Position numbers and translations under genes: made by a program. A DNA stretch of 64,000 nt from Absidia repens (Eukaryota; Mucoromycota; Mucoromycetes; Mucorales; Cunninghamellaceae): contig MCGE01000035.1 of the NCBI GenBank assembly GCA_002105175.1, positions 248,001-312,000 of the forward strand. Direction: 5' to 3'. Numbering within the stretch: the stretch's first letter is position 1; each line of letters begins with the position of its first letter. This document shows positions 13,137-24,827 of the stretch, piece after piece. Below the pieces are notes generated by a model, which saw only the letters and a program-made list of their open reading frames with translations, had not been told where the DNA came from and searched no databases.

Positions 13137-13279
13137 TTAAATCTTGATGAGTCCTTTTGCCAGCAGGTATTCCACTTTTTTCAAACGAATTATATACATA
13201 AGGTGATGGTAAAATCTTGGGTTTTCTTGTTTCCAGTTACATAAGATCCATAAGCAAACATGTACATCTTTTAAAGGAT
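13137..13279 (-). pseudogene. possible terminal exon of an unidentified gene (remnant)
   Basis: On the minus strand, an acceptor-like ATTATTATTAG is followed by an open 143-nt segment encoding DPLKDVHVCLWILCNWKQ... and ending ...LLAKGLIKI-stop. A candidate preceding exon (…GKEELLLQ, ending at 13353 before GTAAAA) is in matching phase but is closed by an in-frame stop just upstream, so no complete gene can be built. Amino-acid composition looks protein-like rather than random. I do not recognise the family. Confidence 0.3.
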
Positions 13280-13460
13280 CTAATAATAATAATAATAAAA
13301 AGGTAGAATCAGTATTTCATTTTGGTAATCGTTATTTTTTAATACATTTTACCTTGTAAAAGTAATTCTTCTTTGCCCAATAATCAGAGCTGATTGTCAC
13401 AAGCTTTCAGTCCAGTCAGCGCTGAATGAACACTATAAACACAAATCCAAGGGAAAAACA

Positions 13461-13780
13461 GCTATACGTGCCACAACTCTGGGGAATCGCCATGTAAAAA
13501 AAAAACACAGCAAAGCGCAGATAGGCATCAACTCTGGGGAATCGCCATACGGCAAAGCGCAGCGTTGATTTGTGTAGTTGCTTGAGCATCCATTGGCTAG
13601 TATTCATTGTATTTCATTCAGATAACCAAGCACGACAACATTCCATAATAACAACTGCACGTGCCATAGCTCTGGGGAATCACTATGCAAAAATAACACA
13701 GCAAAGCGCAGATAGGTATCAACTCTGGGGAATCACCACGTGAAAAAAAAAACATGGCAAAGAGCAGCGTTGACTTGTGT
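13461..13780. repeat. imperfect tandem repeat, period about 193 bp
   Basis: Two arms begin CGTGCCA at about 13467 and 13660. Each contains two copies of a shorter motif, CTCTGGGGAATC followed by GCCAT or CACCA, and CAGCAAAGCGCAGATAGG. No function is apparent. Confidence 0.6.
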
Positions 13781-14078
13781 AGGTCAAGGAAAGTACCGAT
13801 TTTCCAGCTAGTAACAGCAGCAGTGACAAAAGGGAAAGGAAGTGTTTCATGAAAGACAACCGGAAAACGGGACCATCCCAAGCCTAAAGTTTAAAAAATG
13901 AAGAAGCAGAAGCAGGCTTTTATTTTGATAATCATTGTTTCTTTTCAAAGAATACAATTTTCCTTTCGTTATTACCTTGTAGATGCAGTTCCACTGGGAT
14001 AAAGATCAAAAAAGAGGTACTCCGTAAGCGGGGGTTAAAATCCCTTCGATGGTCACAGGTGATTTGTTATGTCGTGGT

Positions 14079-14822
14079 CCAATATATACAATTAAAATTA
14101 AACTACTATATTATATCCTTATCTTCTTTTTATTCGAATTTTGTTGCTCCTGGATATACCGACCTTAAATGACCGAACACACTGATGATCAACCCCCCGC
14201 ATGGGCACTACAACTCATGGAACGCATCTCGTCCCTTGAAGCAACGATCGCACAACAACCCTCTCCTCCTCCTCACGACCCAAACGTGATCCTACGCACA
14301 CCACGGTCAGATTTTACACCTCCCGAGGAAGTGCTCGACCACTTTCCTCAAATGACTGAGGACTTCTTCAAACGCACGTTGGATGATATAGACCGCCGCC
14401 GCTTCCTTCTGAACTGTCCAAAGAACACGCTCCGTCAGTATATCCCGCCTGAAGCTCTGAAGATTCATACCTCGAATGAAGCCAAGGCCACCGACAACCA
14501 GCTACATGAAATCCAGTATCGGTTGTCTGATATTACTCGACCCATCGACTGGTACATCTACCAGCTGATCAAACAGCCATCACTTGAGGACCCGGAAGCA
14601 AACTTCCAACGATCTCTCGATTTCGCCATTGCGATACACGAATTATTGTCGGACTTGGCATCCCATGTCACCGAGGTACGGAACCACCAACCTGTACAAA
14701 TCCGCCGACGCCATCACTAAACCACCCCTCTTTGTCGGGCTCATCAAACCTTTTGGTTGACACCCAAATCCTTTGTGGACCACATCAACCTGGCAAAGAG
14801 CGTACACCAAGTTACAGCAAGA
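14079..14822 (+). mobile_element. DIRS-like element fragment (left part only)
   Basis: Matches the left interior of the DIRS-like element at 43547-47698, starting within the terminal repeat (CAATATATACAATTAAAATT) and running through the gag-like reading frame (ATG at 14169). The frame matches the other copy closely for about 175 codons, then shifts by one base around 14682 (CGGAACCACC against CGGACCGCC) and ends early. Similarity stops abruptly near 14822. There is no RT or recombinase part, so it is a dead relic. Confidence 0.8.
14169..14720 (+). pseudogene. frameshifted gag-like ORF of the DIRS fragment
   Basis: Encodes MTEHTDDQPPAWA... with a short heptad-like N-terminal segment (LQLMERISSLEATIAQQ), the DHFPQMTEDFFKRTLDDIDR block and YQLIKQP, matching the full-length 280-residue version at 43702. 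A one-base difference replaces the basic, Ser/Thr/Pro-rich C-terminal third with a short aberrant tail. Confidence 0.75.
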
Positions 14823-14988
14823 TGGTAATAAATTTCACGCACGCACACGCACTTCCTATCTAGTTTTTTTTTTTTTATTTTTTTTTTTACTCATATCTCT
14901 TTTCTCTTTTTTAATAAAACAATCGCAATGTATTTTAGCCCGAAAGAAATTCGCAGAATGTGGGATTTTGACAAAGCTATAAATTATT

Positions 14989-15605
14989 ATGAAGAACCAT
15001 CCTCAAGTTGGCAAGGTGCCGCTGCTATTGGTTGTGGAAGAACTCAACAGCTTAAGGAACAGTGAAGACAAAAAACAAATCAGACGCCGCGCTGGAACGT
15101 TTTTGGCCAGATTGAAGGTAAAGGGATATGTATGCTAGTTAGAACCCCTCTCCCCTACAGACTCTAACCCGTATTCTGGATAATTTATCTATTATTATGA
15201 AACAAGTTGAACGATGCCGGTGAAGCCCAACAATTTTCTACGACGAACATCGCGGTTACTGGCACGGTTGGAGAAATCAATAACGTGAATATCAATGTAA
15301 GACAAAAACTTCGACAATGATACAGATATTTTTTGAATTGACGTTTTTTTTTTTTTATCATTTTCGATATCATGACATTGGCATACAAGAATGGTGATTC
15401 AACAGAAATACTCGCGACAAATATACTCTTTAATCTGTAAGTTATATATATGTAAATCATTATCATTAGTACCATTAACCATCTAAACTTGGATCTGAAT
15501 CTTCAATATAGGGCGCCACGGGTATCAAGAAAGCGGGACTCCTATATGGTGGAAGACAGTTTTGTGCACTTATATCTCGACTCACTGCTTGAAGACTTGT
15601 TTTCG
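14989..15605 (+). pseudogene. 5' exons of an unidentified host gene (gene Y) cut off by a LINE
   Basis: Four small exons can be chained in frame: 14989-15117 (M-K-N-H-P-Q...FLARLK), 15207-15296 (LNDAGEAQQFS...VNIN), 15390-15436 (NGDSTEILATN...) and 15512 to about 15605 (APRVSRKRDSYMVEDSF...LLEDLFS). Donors are GTAAAG, GTAAGA and GTAAGT; acceptors are CAAG, CAAG and ATAG; phases 0, 0 and 2 agree. After LLEDLFSTD the frame runs directly into LINE sequence. An overlapping frame from 14929 (MYFSPKEIRRMWDFDKAIN...) also looks coding, so the first exon may itself hold a frameshift. I do not recognise the protein. Confidence 0.45.
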
Positions 15606-16517
15606 ACCGACAGAGCTCTGGCAACGAGAATCTACCAACAATTCATCCGCCCCATGATGGAATACGGCCTCGCCATCACTACCACCACACAACAATCAAT
15701 CAATAAACTCGAATCCACCCAATCCACCTGCCTCCGCCGAATATATGGAGCCCACAACAGATCTTCCACCCGAATCATGCGCCATCTCACCAACACACCC
15801 TCCATGACCGAACGCCTCCACAGCCTCCAACTCAAGTATGTCCATCGCATGTCATATCAGCCCGATGACACCCTTGTTTCCACCATGACCACCCTGATGG
15901 ATCCCCCACGCACGAAACCCGGGATCTGGCACAAACTGATCAAACAACCTCTTGCCTCCCGCCTACCAACTGATGAAGGTTCCTACATCTACACCCCGGA
16001 CATGATCAAAACATACCGTCTAGAGTTGCTGCATGCCCTCCGTCCCCAATTTGCCCTACTCCAACAATGCCGTCCAACGAACAAAGTTGACCCAATCATG
16101 CTCATCCCCATGTTACCTCGCGTCCGGAGTCGCTGCATTCGCTGGCGTTTAGGTTGGCTGTCTGGCGGAATGCCGAAGCTTTGTCACTGCGGTACCACGA
16201 TCACAAAGAAACATCTCATCCAATGCCGCCACTTTCACTCCCGCCTTAGCATCTCCTTTGCTACTGCTGACGATCCTCTCTCCTTCCTTCTCAACCGCCT
16301 CCCCTCCCAACCACCTCGCGCACGATTAACCATCAACCGCTGGAAACGCTCATGGCCCATTATCTGCACGCTCCTCTTAGAAATGGAATACCTACAGCAT
16401 CCCACACATGTTGAACCCACCGACACAGACACCCATGACCCCTTCCTTCTATGGATCGACCGCCATGCTCACCCTAGACCAACCCCTCCTCCTCAGTCCC
16501 TCCCTCCGCCCACCTAG
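15606..16517 (+). mobile_element. 5'-truncated LINE: C-terminal part of the retrotransposon protein
   Basis: The frame open from 15489 to 16517 becomes LINE-like at about 15606: ALATRIYQQFIRPMMEYGLAI, then SINKLESTQSTCLRRIYGA and HRSS-like spacing typical of the region after the reverse-transcriptase palm. A Cys/His cluster C-x-C-x7-H-x3-C (CHCG...HLIQC) follows near 16183-16235, and a Pro-rich tail ends the protein. The catalytic RT core and endonuclease are missing. The local sequence is visibly more GC- and C-rich than its neighbours, as expected for foreign, recently inserted DNA. Confidence 0.7.
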
Positions 16518-17137
16518 TGTAGCTCGTTAGTACACTCCTTTATTATTATTTTTTTCTTTTTCTTTACTTTTTTTTAGATCCAGATTTTGGGACCATGATG
16601 TGATTTAGCCCAATTCATGTTTTGGACATTTCGGGGTTAGTTTTTTTTACCCCTTTTTAGTTTATTTTTTTTACACCTTTTATTTCTTCTCTTCTTCCTC
16701 TTATTTTTTTATCTCAAAACTCTCTACTTTTTAACATACTCTATTGAACCGGCCATAGTCGGTAAGTGTTATTTTATTCGGTCTTCATTTCTCTTTTATG
16801 TAGATATGATTTGGGTGCTAAACACCCTCTTTAAATAAAATAGGTTCTTTTTACACAATAAATCTTCACTCTATAACAGACCACTATTAGATTAACCTTC
16901 ATCTTAGTTTAGTATTGGTTGTCATTGTTATAATTACTACTGAATAAACTTTGTCTTGCCTTTTTCTATCATTGTTTGATTGTCTTACCAAATGTAGATA
17001 CATGGGCTTATTATAAGCAGAAAAATACAAACGGGTGTGTGTCCGTACAACAACAAAAAAAAAAGAAGGGACCGCATTTTTTATTGGACAAATAATAAAT
17101 AAAAATACATAAACTAATCCTCATTGCAAGTCTTACA
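16518..17137. other. LINE 3' flank and intergenic DNA
   Basis: T-rich sequence after the LINE stop, probably including its 3' untranslated region up to about 16860 (AATAAA-like sequences near 16838 and 16857). No further coding sequence is seen. Confidence 0.4.
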
Positions 17138-17221
17138 ATCTACATCTACATCTACATCTACATCTACATCTACATCTACATCTACATCTACATCTACATC
17201 TACATCTACATCTACATCTAC
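17138..17221 (+). repeat. hexanucleotide microsatellite (TACATC)n
   Basis: About 14 perfect tandem copies of the 6-bp unit between TTACAAT and CCAGCTACGC. It has no coding context. Confidence 0.95.
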
Positions 17222-17559
17222 CAGCTACGCTTGGTATGGGAGCAAGAACGAGCAAAAAACAGGACCTTGTTTTCTGTATAATATTTTATAGTTTTCGCGG
17301 TGTTTTACAAAATAAATGCACATATCATTTTCCTTTTTAGTACATCAGATACGTTTCAAATCCTAGGCCAGCCAGCCAAAGTCTTCTTTTTTTGAAGGCT
17401 GATAAGTTTTTCTTTTTTTAATAAAAAAAAAAACTGATGTACACGTTTTGTTCTTAAAGGTCTGAATTATCATGTTTATACATTGTTTTTTTGAGGTGGC
17501 CATTTTTTAATAAACCATGATATCAGCTTTCTAGGATCATGCCTAATATTTGACATTAT

Positions 17560-18322
17560 AAGTGAGCCGCACCATAGCATCAATGACCAATGCAATAATT
17601 TTTAAAAATTATAATTAAGGACTGTTTCATAGCACAAAGTTACATGATTCATGGCCGGATCATGGCTATGGAACCTACTAGTTGGCAGTTTTACCTGAAC
17701 ATGTAAAGTGGCGACAAATTTACAAAGTAGATAATAGGCACAAAAGGATGATCGACATGTAAATATTCAGTTCCGATGGGAAAATGATATATGTCTTTTT
17801 ATATCAACAGATTGTATCACCTGAACAATACCAATTATCAGGACACTCAAAACGTCTGTTGAAAGATGTGTCTAAAAAACCATTATAGCCACCACCATTC
17901 ACACTGGAATCACTAATAGAATTATAAACTTCGCCGTCAGTTCCACCGTCTCGTCCTTCAGTATCAAATTTAGCACCATCGCCACCTACACCTTTACTAG
18001 TAACTCATCTTTATCAAAAGGCAACACCACTAAGGCCAAAACAATCATCAAGCATTATTACCAAAAAGTTCTTCATGAGGAAAATATATAGCAAACAAAT
18101 TTCATTCCAAAACAAAAATGATAATCATGATTTTTATTTTTATTTTTTTAAAGCATTACTCTATTGAATAAACAATGCCATATTTTTATAACTGCTAATA
18201 TCACATAGCGTGTTTAAATTAGTAGCTATCGGTGATACAATAAAGGTGGTACGGATGGTATCTGAAAAATCCTCTGAAAAATCCTCTGAAGCCCCTTAAA
18301 ACCATTTATGGAGTAATTCCCA
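17560..18322 (-). mobile_element. TIR element R1, copy A (incomplete)
   Basis: Minus-strand relative of the element at 58405-59584. Its right end carries the CTCTGAAAAATC subterminal motif and the TGATACAATAAAGGTGGTACGG block; the interior keeps the Gly-rich segment (…FDTEGRDGGTDGEVYNS…GGGYNGFLD…CPDNWYCSG) and the CATGGCCGGATCATGGCTATGG motif. The second inverted repeat is missing. Confidence 0.6.
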
Positions 18323-18528
18323 AAAAATATTCAGGATCAAAAGTTTAATCATGAAGAACGGCAGAGTGGTTAAAATCCGTATTATTGTATAATAAATACT
18401 GTATGTTCATTAAAACCCTGATGAACTACTATGAGCTGATGGTCTCATTGTAAAAATCAAATAACTAAAAAAAAAAGGACGTTTAAAAAAATCAGACTTT
18501 TGAAATTCGTGTTACATCCTCACTTGAA

Positions 18529-18567
18529 TGCAAGTTCCCGAGCCACTAAACGCCAGCATAACAGACT
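18529..18567 (+). promoter_or_regulatory. conserved upstream element before H4
   Basis: TGCAAGTTCCCGAGCCACT then AACGCCAGCATAACAG, about 110 bp before the H4 start codon, matching the elements before H1 and H2. Confidence 0.3.
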
Positions 18568-18638
18568 CAAATTTACTCTTTCATTAAATTAACAATATTC
18601 CTGTTTGTTTTCCTTTTTCTTTTTATTTGTGCCATATC

Positions 18639-20852
18639 ATGACGCATGACAATCAACTGGGGCAATTTTTTAAAGGTATGTCAGTGGTCACTTTCCAATA
18701 AGATCTTAACTATTGTTTTTTTTTTGGTCGAAAAAAAAAAAAAAAATCATTAACGTGGATTTATCGATGTTAGATTTATTAGGTATCAATACGGAAAAAC
18801 CGTTTCATATTGTCCTTGTCGATATAAATAAAGCCAAAAACAGAGTGATTCACTGTGTTGAATGGCCATTGGACGAAAGCAACGATGAAGATTTGAAATA
18901 TGTAGCATTATCCTATCGTTGGGGCGAATGGCAAGAGACACTGATCGATACCAAAGTTGGCTATACAGCTTCCATCACATCGTTTGATCTGGAAGATTTT
19001 TACAATCTTTGCGGCACGATGGCAGGGGATCCTGATCTTTGCTCCATCCGGTATGTGTGGGTGGATGCGATTTGCATGGATCAAGTCAACCATGAGCGAC
19101 GAAAAGCAACAATTTATCAAATGTCCAACATTTATGAACGTGCCGCCTATATTCTGGCTGTGCCTGATCTTCATTCAACTTACTTGAGGAACGCCATGTT
19201 GAAAAATAAAGATATTATGGACTACTCACGTCGTTATTCAGAATATCTGTATCATCTTATTCACGGAAATTACGAAAACCTTAAGGCTATCGATGAACGC
19301 TTCCTTGATGACTGTGGTATCCCAAACGACACCGCGTTAAGAGAACTGTTGACGAAAAAGACAGACCATTTTGCGGAGGCATTTATGAAATGTGATGATA
19401 TCAGGGACGAGAAAATTCAACTTCATAAAGTACTAAATCAAATCTGCACCGCAACCAATCATGCGCCCCGTCCACTAACGAATAACTGGAATTCATCGGA
19501 TGGTAGCCATCCTTCTAGTAACGGTCAAACTCAAGTAAAATATATGACAAATCTAGGTAAGGTTCTCAAAAGTAACATACCTACAGCGCATCGGATAGAA
19601 TGTTTGTTGAGTTTCATTTGTTATTTTCATTTTTACAGGAATGCATTTTGCATCTTCTACGAAGACGATCGAATACTCAGAAAGGGCGATGGTATGGAAG
19701 GAAATGATGTCGGAAAGAAGCAACAGTATTCGACAATCGATGGAATATTTGGCGGATCTCATCAAAGATTGGTCCACTCGTGTTTGGGTGATCAGTGAAT
19801 TCAGCATTGCAAGAAAAAAAAAAAATCTCAAGTTTTGGTTTATTCAATTGAAAATATACGACTATAAGGTGTCCTGAACCCCAACTGATTTGGCACCCGC
19901 GTTCCGGATGTCCTTTTTCAATTATGATTTTGACCGACCTGTCATTGAAGATACCGACATCTTCTCAATCGAATGGATGGATCTTCAAAGAGAGTACTAT
20001 AACTCAAATACAGTTTATAGACGTTTTCATTGCACTTTAATCCAGCAACTCAATCAACGAACGTTTTTAGACATGATTTTGAAATCCAAGGCCAGCAAGA
20101 ATGAGGATCGATTTTATGCTGTGCTGCCCCAATCGGAGTATAAAAGCGATCTCCTCACCAGTAAACATGAAGTGGGTCAATGGAATATCAACACTATTAC
20201 TTCAGTCAAATTAAAACTATACGAGATCATGAACACCAGAGACAAGTTGAACCTTTTATTTTGGTCAGGTAATAACAAATCGTCCAACGTTGGCCTGATT
20301 TTACCGACGTTTGCCACGTCGACCTTGGCTTTGGATGCCTCAACAGATTGCCTTACAGAACATCGATGTAATTTTAACTTGTACAACCCATTCACCATCA
20401 AGCTTCGTCAAACCACTATCGACAGCAGGAAGAAGAAGTCACAGGAAAGCTCTTTTCAGTATTATCTTAGTCTAAAACCACTGGAATATTATACATTGGG
20501 ATCCGGGATTCATGGTTTTCTTGGCCCCGACAACACTACTTATTATTCTCAAGAAAAAGTCAATCCAGAAAAAATTCCTCTATACAGATGCCATCAGATC
20601 ATTGACCTTAATGATGCTCACGCGGATCTAGAAGCTCAATTGGATATCGTGGGTATTCCTTCTTTCAAATCCAAGTTTTTATCCTGGAAGTTCGACGGTA
20701 CACCGCTTGATTGTTGTATCTTTTTAATCGGAAACCCTGTCAAAAATAAATGGATATTAGATCATCGTCGATTTTTACTTGATCCGGACGATTCTGATGT
20801 TTGGGTTCATCAACGCATCGAGGACTATAGTACGGGTTTCAATATTTACTAA
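18639..20852 (+). pseudogene. HET-domain copy H4, H1-like, with a nonsense codon
   Basis: Same layout as H1/H2: 37-nt exon 18639-18675, HET exon about 18747-19556, last exon 19639-20852. Two lesions are visible. The first-intron acceptor AAG of H1 is AAA here (18744-18746), although an AG at 18772-18773 would keep frame with loss of nine codons; retaining the intron gives a stop after 20 codons. In the last exon TGG (Trp in H1 and H2) is TGA at 19875-19877, codon 362 of the expected 686. The HET motifs YVALSYRWGEWQ and YVWVDAICMDQ lie upstream, so a truncated HET-only product is conceivable. The downstream part stays open to GFNIY, suggesting recent loss. Confidence 0.8.
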
Positions 20853-21164
20853 GTCCATTGTAAGAAATAAAGAGCTGTTTTTTTTTTTTTTTTTTTTTAC
20901 TTAGCAACACCATTATCCTCCTATCGCTTTCTATCCGTATAAACTTCAAAGTCTTCCCCCTCAATTATATTTATAATTATTAATGTATTGGTCCCCGCTC
21001 CTTTGACGTGAATCCAAGTCTTTATTCAATAAGCGACACATTACCAAAAAAAAAAAAAAAAAAGTGACCATTCAAACACCGCTCGGCGTGGTTTTCTATT
21101 TTTATCGATTTTCTCTTTTTCCTTCCTTCTTTCTTTCCTTTTTTTTTTCAATACGTTAGCAGCA

Positions 21165-21425
21165 ATGGTAACTTCCATGAGGATATGGTCAACTTGAATT
21201 AGTAGTTAGAATGTGAACCAGTGGCATTTTGAAAAATGCATTACAAACATTCATGGGGAAATTCTGTCATTTTGAAATCGTGGTTTGGGAACACTCCCCT
21301 CCCCACTTTAGATTAGTCTTCAAATGATGAGCGAGTGACTTAGAAACCGTCATTAGCTTAGCTTAGTGGTTTTTTGTTCTAGTTTATATATTTAAATGAA
21401 TAAACTATGCCATGTCTTTTTTACC
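21165..21425 (+). repeat. D-repeat, copy 5
   Basis: About 310 bp after the H4 stop, same orientation. Contains the GCATTTTGAAAAATGC palindrome; the distal part (GAGTGACTTAGAAACC, CATTAGCTTAGCTTAGTGG, GAATAAACTATG) is a diverged subtype shared with copies 10 and 12. Confidence 0.6.
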
Positions 21426-21781
21426 AGTCCTTTCTCTACTGTATTCGTTGTCATGTCGAATGGGCGTCATTAGAAAGAAAATAAAAAAGGGTTGGGTATT
21501 AGACCACTTTTTGTTCACACGTCATACTGAGTATTCAATCAAATAGATATATATTGCATTCACGTGTAGAAGATAGCAGGCGTGTGTATGTGTTTGTATA
21601 TATATGTCAGCGCGAAAAAAAGCAATAGACGTATTTTTTTTTTTTTTTTTTTTTTTTACCAGTTCGGGCATTACCCTGTTCAAGTAAACGGCTTCCTGTG
21701 ATAGCGTTGTCATACTCATTGCATTGTCCACAAAACAATTCATTATGTAGCTTGGGGATTTTTTTATTACGTTGAATAAAA

Positions 21782-24063
21782 CTAATATATATTAAAACCA
21801 GGACCGTCACTACCGTGGAAATGATGTGTCCAGCTATCACAGTAACTAGGGCTGATGTAATATTGCCACCAATCCAATATCCATTTGTTAATTGCAAATC
21901 TTCCAATTAAAATAATTCCAGGATTATAATAGCCCATCATGTCATTCTTATGAAGGGCGCTCATGCGTTTGTCGTCATTAAAGTGAATGCAGACAATATC
22001 AATAACATCTATCTTGGGATCATCGATTTGAAGGCGCTTGAGTAACTGGACATTGCAACGTTCATCACGAGAAAGCCAGTCTTTGGATTCGGTCTTTGTA
22101 TAATACGCCTTTGGCGTCAGATGAAGATAATACATGTGCGATCCATTCTTATTATTGCTGACAGTGGGCTGATGTAGAACAATAATGGAATCATCGGACA
22201 AATCAAAATTGCATGGGTATTTGACACTATCCATCGTCAAACCTTCACTATGAGCCCTTGAAGATATAGTCGTTGATGCAAACGTTGGTGCCACCTTGCC
22301 TACGTTAGATGCTTTGTTGTTGCCCGACATAAAAAGAAGATGTAGCTTGTCTTTGGTGGTCATGAACTCGAACAGCTTTAATTTAACCGAGCTAAGGGTA
22401 TTGATGTTCCATTGATCCACTTCATTTTTGTTGATCAGCTTGTCTTTATACTCAGACAACGGCAGGATGCTGTAGAATCGATCCTCTATATTAGATAAAA
22501 TACATACAATACTTTAGAGCCAATTTTCCAAAAAAAAAAAAAAAAAAAAAAAAATAAAATAGACAAGATGAGGTTACCATTTTTGCTAGCTTTCGATATG
22601 AGCATCATTTCCAAAAAAGAACGTTGGTTGAGTTGACTGATCAAAGTATGATGAAATTTTAGATAGACAGGGTTGGATGAGTTGGGTCTGGCATCAGGAG
22701 GGACGTCTGTGTTTGAAAGGAATGCGGTGTTTGATAGCATAGTCGACGACGAAAAGACCGGGTCATTAAAATCAAATTTGAAAAAGTAAAACGTCTTGTC
22801 CTTATTGTGCACGAATCCAACGATCCAGTTCGCTGGGAAGATTTGCGTAAACCAAAACTTGAGATTGTTTTTCTTTTTTGCAATGTGATATTCGCTTATG
22901 ACCCACACGCGAGAAGACCAGTCCACAATAAGATCCGTCAAAAATTCCATCGATTGTTGGATGCTGATGCTCCTGTTGTAAATGGATTGTTTCCATTCAA
23001 GGTTATCGACGCGGTCCAAGCGCCGACCTGCCTTATCGGAGTGGTAAAGAGGTGCGTTTCCATCAAATAAAATTAACGGGCAATCCTCCTTATTGCAGTG
23101 ATGGCAATCACCATCATTCGAGCCATTGTCGCCTATCTTCTCTGACATCTGTGAGGTTTGATCGACGTCTGAGTCACTCTCAACACTGTCATTATCTGGC
23201 ATAAGACGGGTTTGTGTTGATGTAGAAGTTTGTTGACTCGTTTCGTAAATGTGGTCCAATGCTTCTACGGGATTATAGTACTTAGCATGTTCCTTGTATT
23301 TCATAAATCCATCCATAAAATGATCAGTATATTTCTTTAACCGTTGTCTTAATACTGGATCCCGGGGTACTCCGGAATAGTCGAGGAAATCATTTTCAAT
23401 GTTAGAGAGTACGTTGGTGTTACCGTGAATAAGTTGATAGATATCGTCGCTATAATGATATGAGCCGTTCATGATATCACCATTCTTTTTCATTGTGTTT
23501 TTCAAATAGGCCGCATGAAGATCAGGGACGGCCAAAATATAAGTGGCTTGCTCATAAATGCTTGTCATTTGATAAATGGTGGCCTTTCGTCGGTCATGGT
23601 TGGTTTGATCCACACAAATCGCATCCACCCATACATAGTTGATGGATTTCAAATCGAATTCCTGGGTCATCATGAAGCAAAGACCGTAAAATTCTTCCAA
23701 ATCAAACGACGTCACAGACGCTGTATAACCGACTTTGGTATCGATCATTGCCTCCTGCAGCTCGCCCCAACGGTAGGATATTGCCACATATTCAAAACTT
23801 CCTGTCACGCCTTCATCTAATGGCCTTTGAATACAATGAATGAGCTTATCTTTCGCAGCCCTTTTAATATCGACAAGGACAATTTGAAATGGCGTCTCCT
23901 GCTGCTGCTGCTCCTGAGGGCTTTCTATAACGAAGAGAGGATACCGTAAAGTCATATCAATAACTCTTGTTTTTTTTTTAAAAAAAAAATTGCTATGTTT
24001 ATTTTAGAAATAGAGCCTGATATTACCTGTAAAGTACTGGTCCACGTCTTCGCCCAGTGTCAT
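21782..24063 (-). CDS. HET-domain protein H5, paralog of H3
   Basis: Predicted 695 residues from exons 24063-24027, 23924-22578 and 22485-21782 (minus strand). Exon 1 is 37 nt (M-T-L-G-E-D...), donor GTAATA, acceptor TATAG; exon 2 is 1347 nt, the same length as in H3. HET motifs: YVAISYRWGELQ, YVWVDAICVDQ and RRKATIYQMTSIY. The second intron (22577-22486) splits KASK from EDRFYS exactly as in H3. The linker is Ser/Asp/Gln-rich and includes H-C-N-K-E-D-C, matching the C-x4-C spot of H3. The C-terminal half keeps DWSSRVWVISEYHIAKKK and ends GPGFNIY. Both genes read leftward, consistent with dispersal of one ancestral unit. Confidence 0.82.
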
Positions 24064-24748
24064 GATATTGTGAAAATTGAATAAATAATTTATGGAAGAG
24101 AAATATACAATAAGTGTGTAATAAAAAGGAAATGGGAAAAAGAATATCTAGGCACGACACTTACAGGATTGTATGTTGCACGAACTCATCGGCGCACAGA
24201 TTTGTTTGGACGAATAGCACAAGCTCAGAAGCTTTTCTTTTGATGTGTTTCATCAGTGTTTTCTTCCAAAAGATCAACAGTGAGAATATTCGTTTTTTTT
24301 TTTTTTTTTAATATAATAGTCAGAGATTTGATGAACTTGGTCTTATATAGTTGTAATGCGTCTTATTGCAAGCAATGTATGTCATTCTACTCGATTCGAA
24401 TTTGGTTCCTGATTTTAGGATGAGAGACTCAATCAAAGTGTTGGATTATTTACACTCATCACCGGTCCCTCCCTCCAGAAAAAAGAATCATGGAATAAAT
24501 TTTGGAGCTACACACAGCCCGGATTAATTTTCAATGCATTCATACACTGTCAATGAATTCCCTGCTATTGTTTTTTTTATCTAAACAGATGTCTGTTTTA
24601 CGCTACACACACACACACACACATGCAGTAAATACAGTGTATATTCCTCAAGTAGAGTGCACTGAGCAACTTACAGTGTGGCTGACACGACTTTTTTCAC
24701 GCCTCTATGCCCATCGACAAAACGAATGAAGCATATGACTGAATGACA
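24064..24748. other. intergenic, no gene recognised
   Basis: Upstream flank of H5, with a poly-T near 24293 and a short CA run near 24606. No supported gene. Confidence 0.45.

Positions 24749-24806
<58 letters not shown>
24749..24806 (+). repeat. trinucleotide microsatellite (AAT)n
   Basis: About 19 perfect copies of AAT, non-coding, immediately beside D-repeat copy 6. Confidence 0.95.
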
Positions 24807-24810
<4 letters not shown>

Positions 24811-24827
24811 GACAACATATTTTATTC

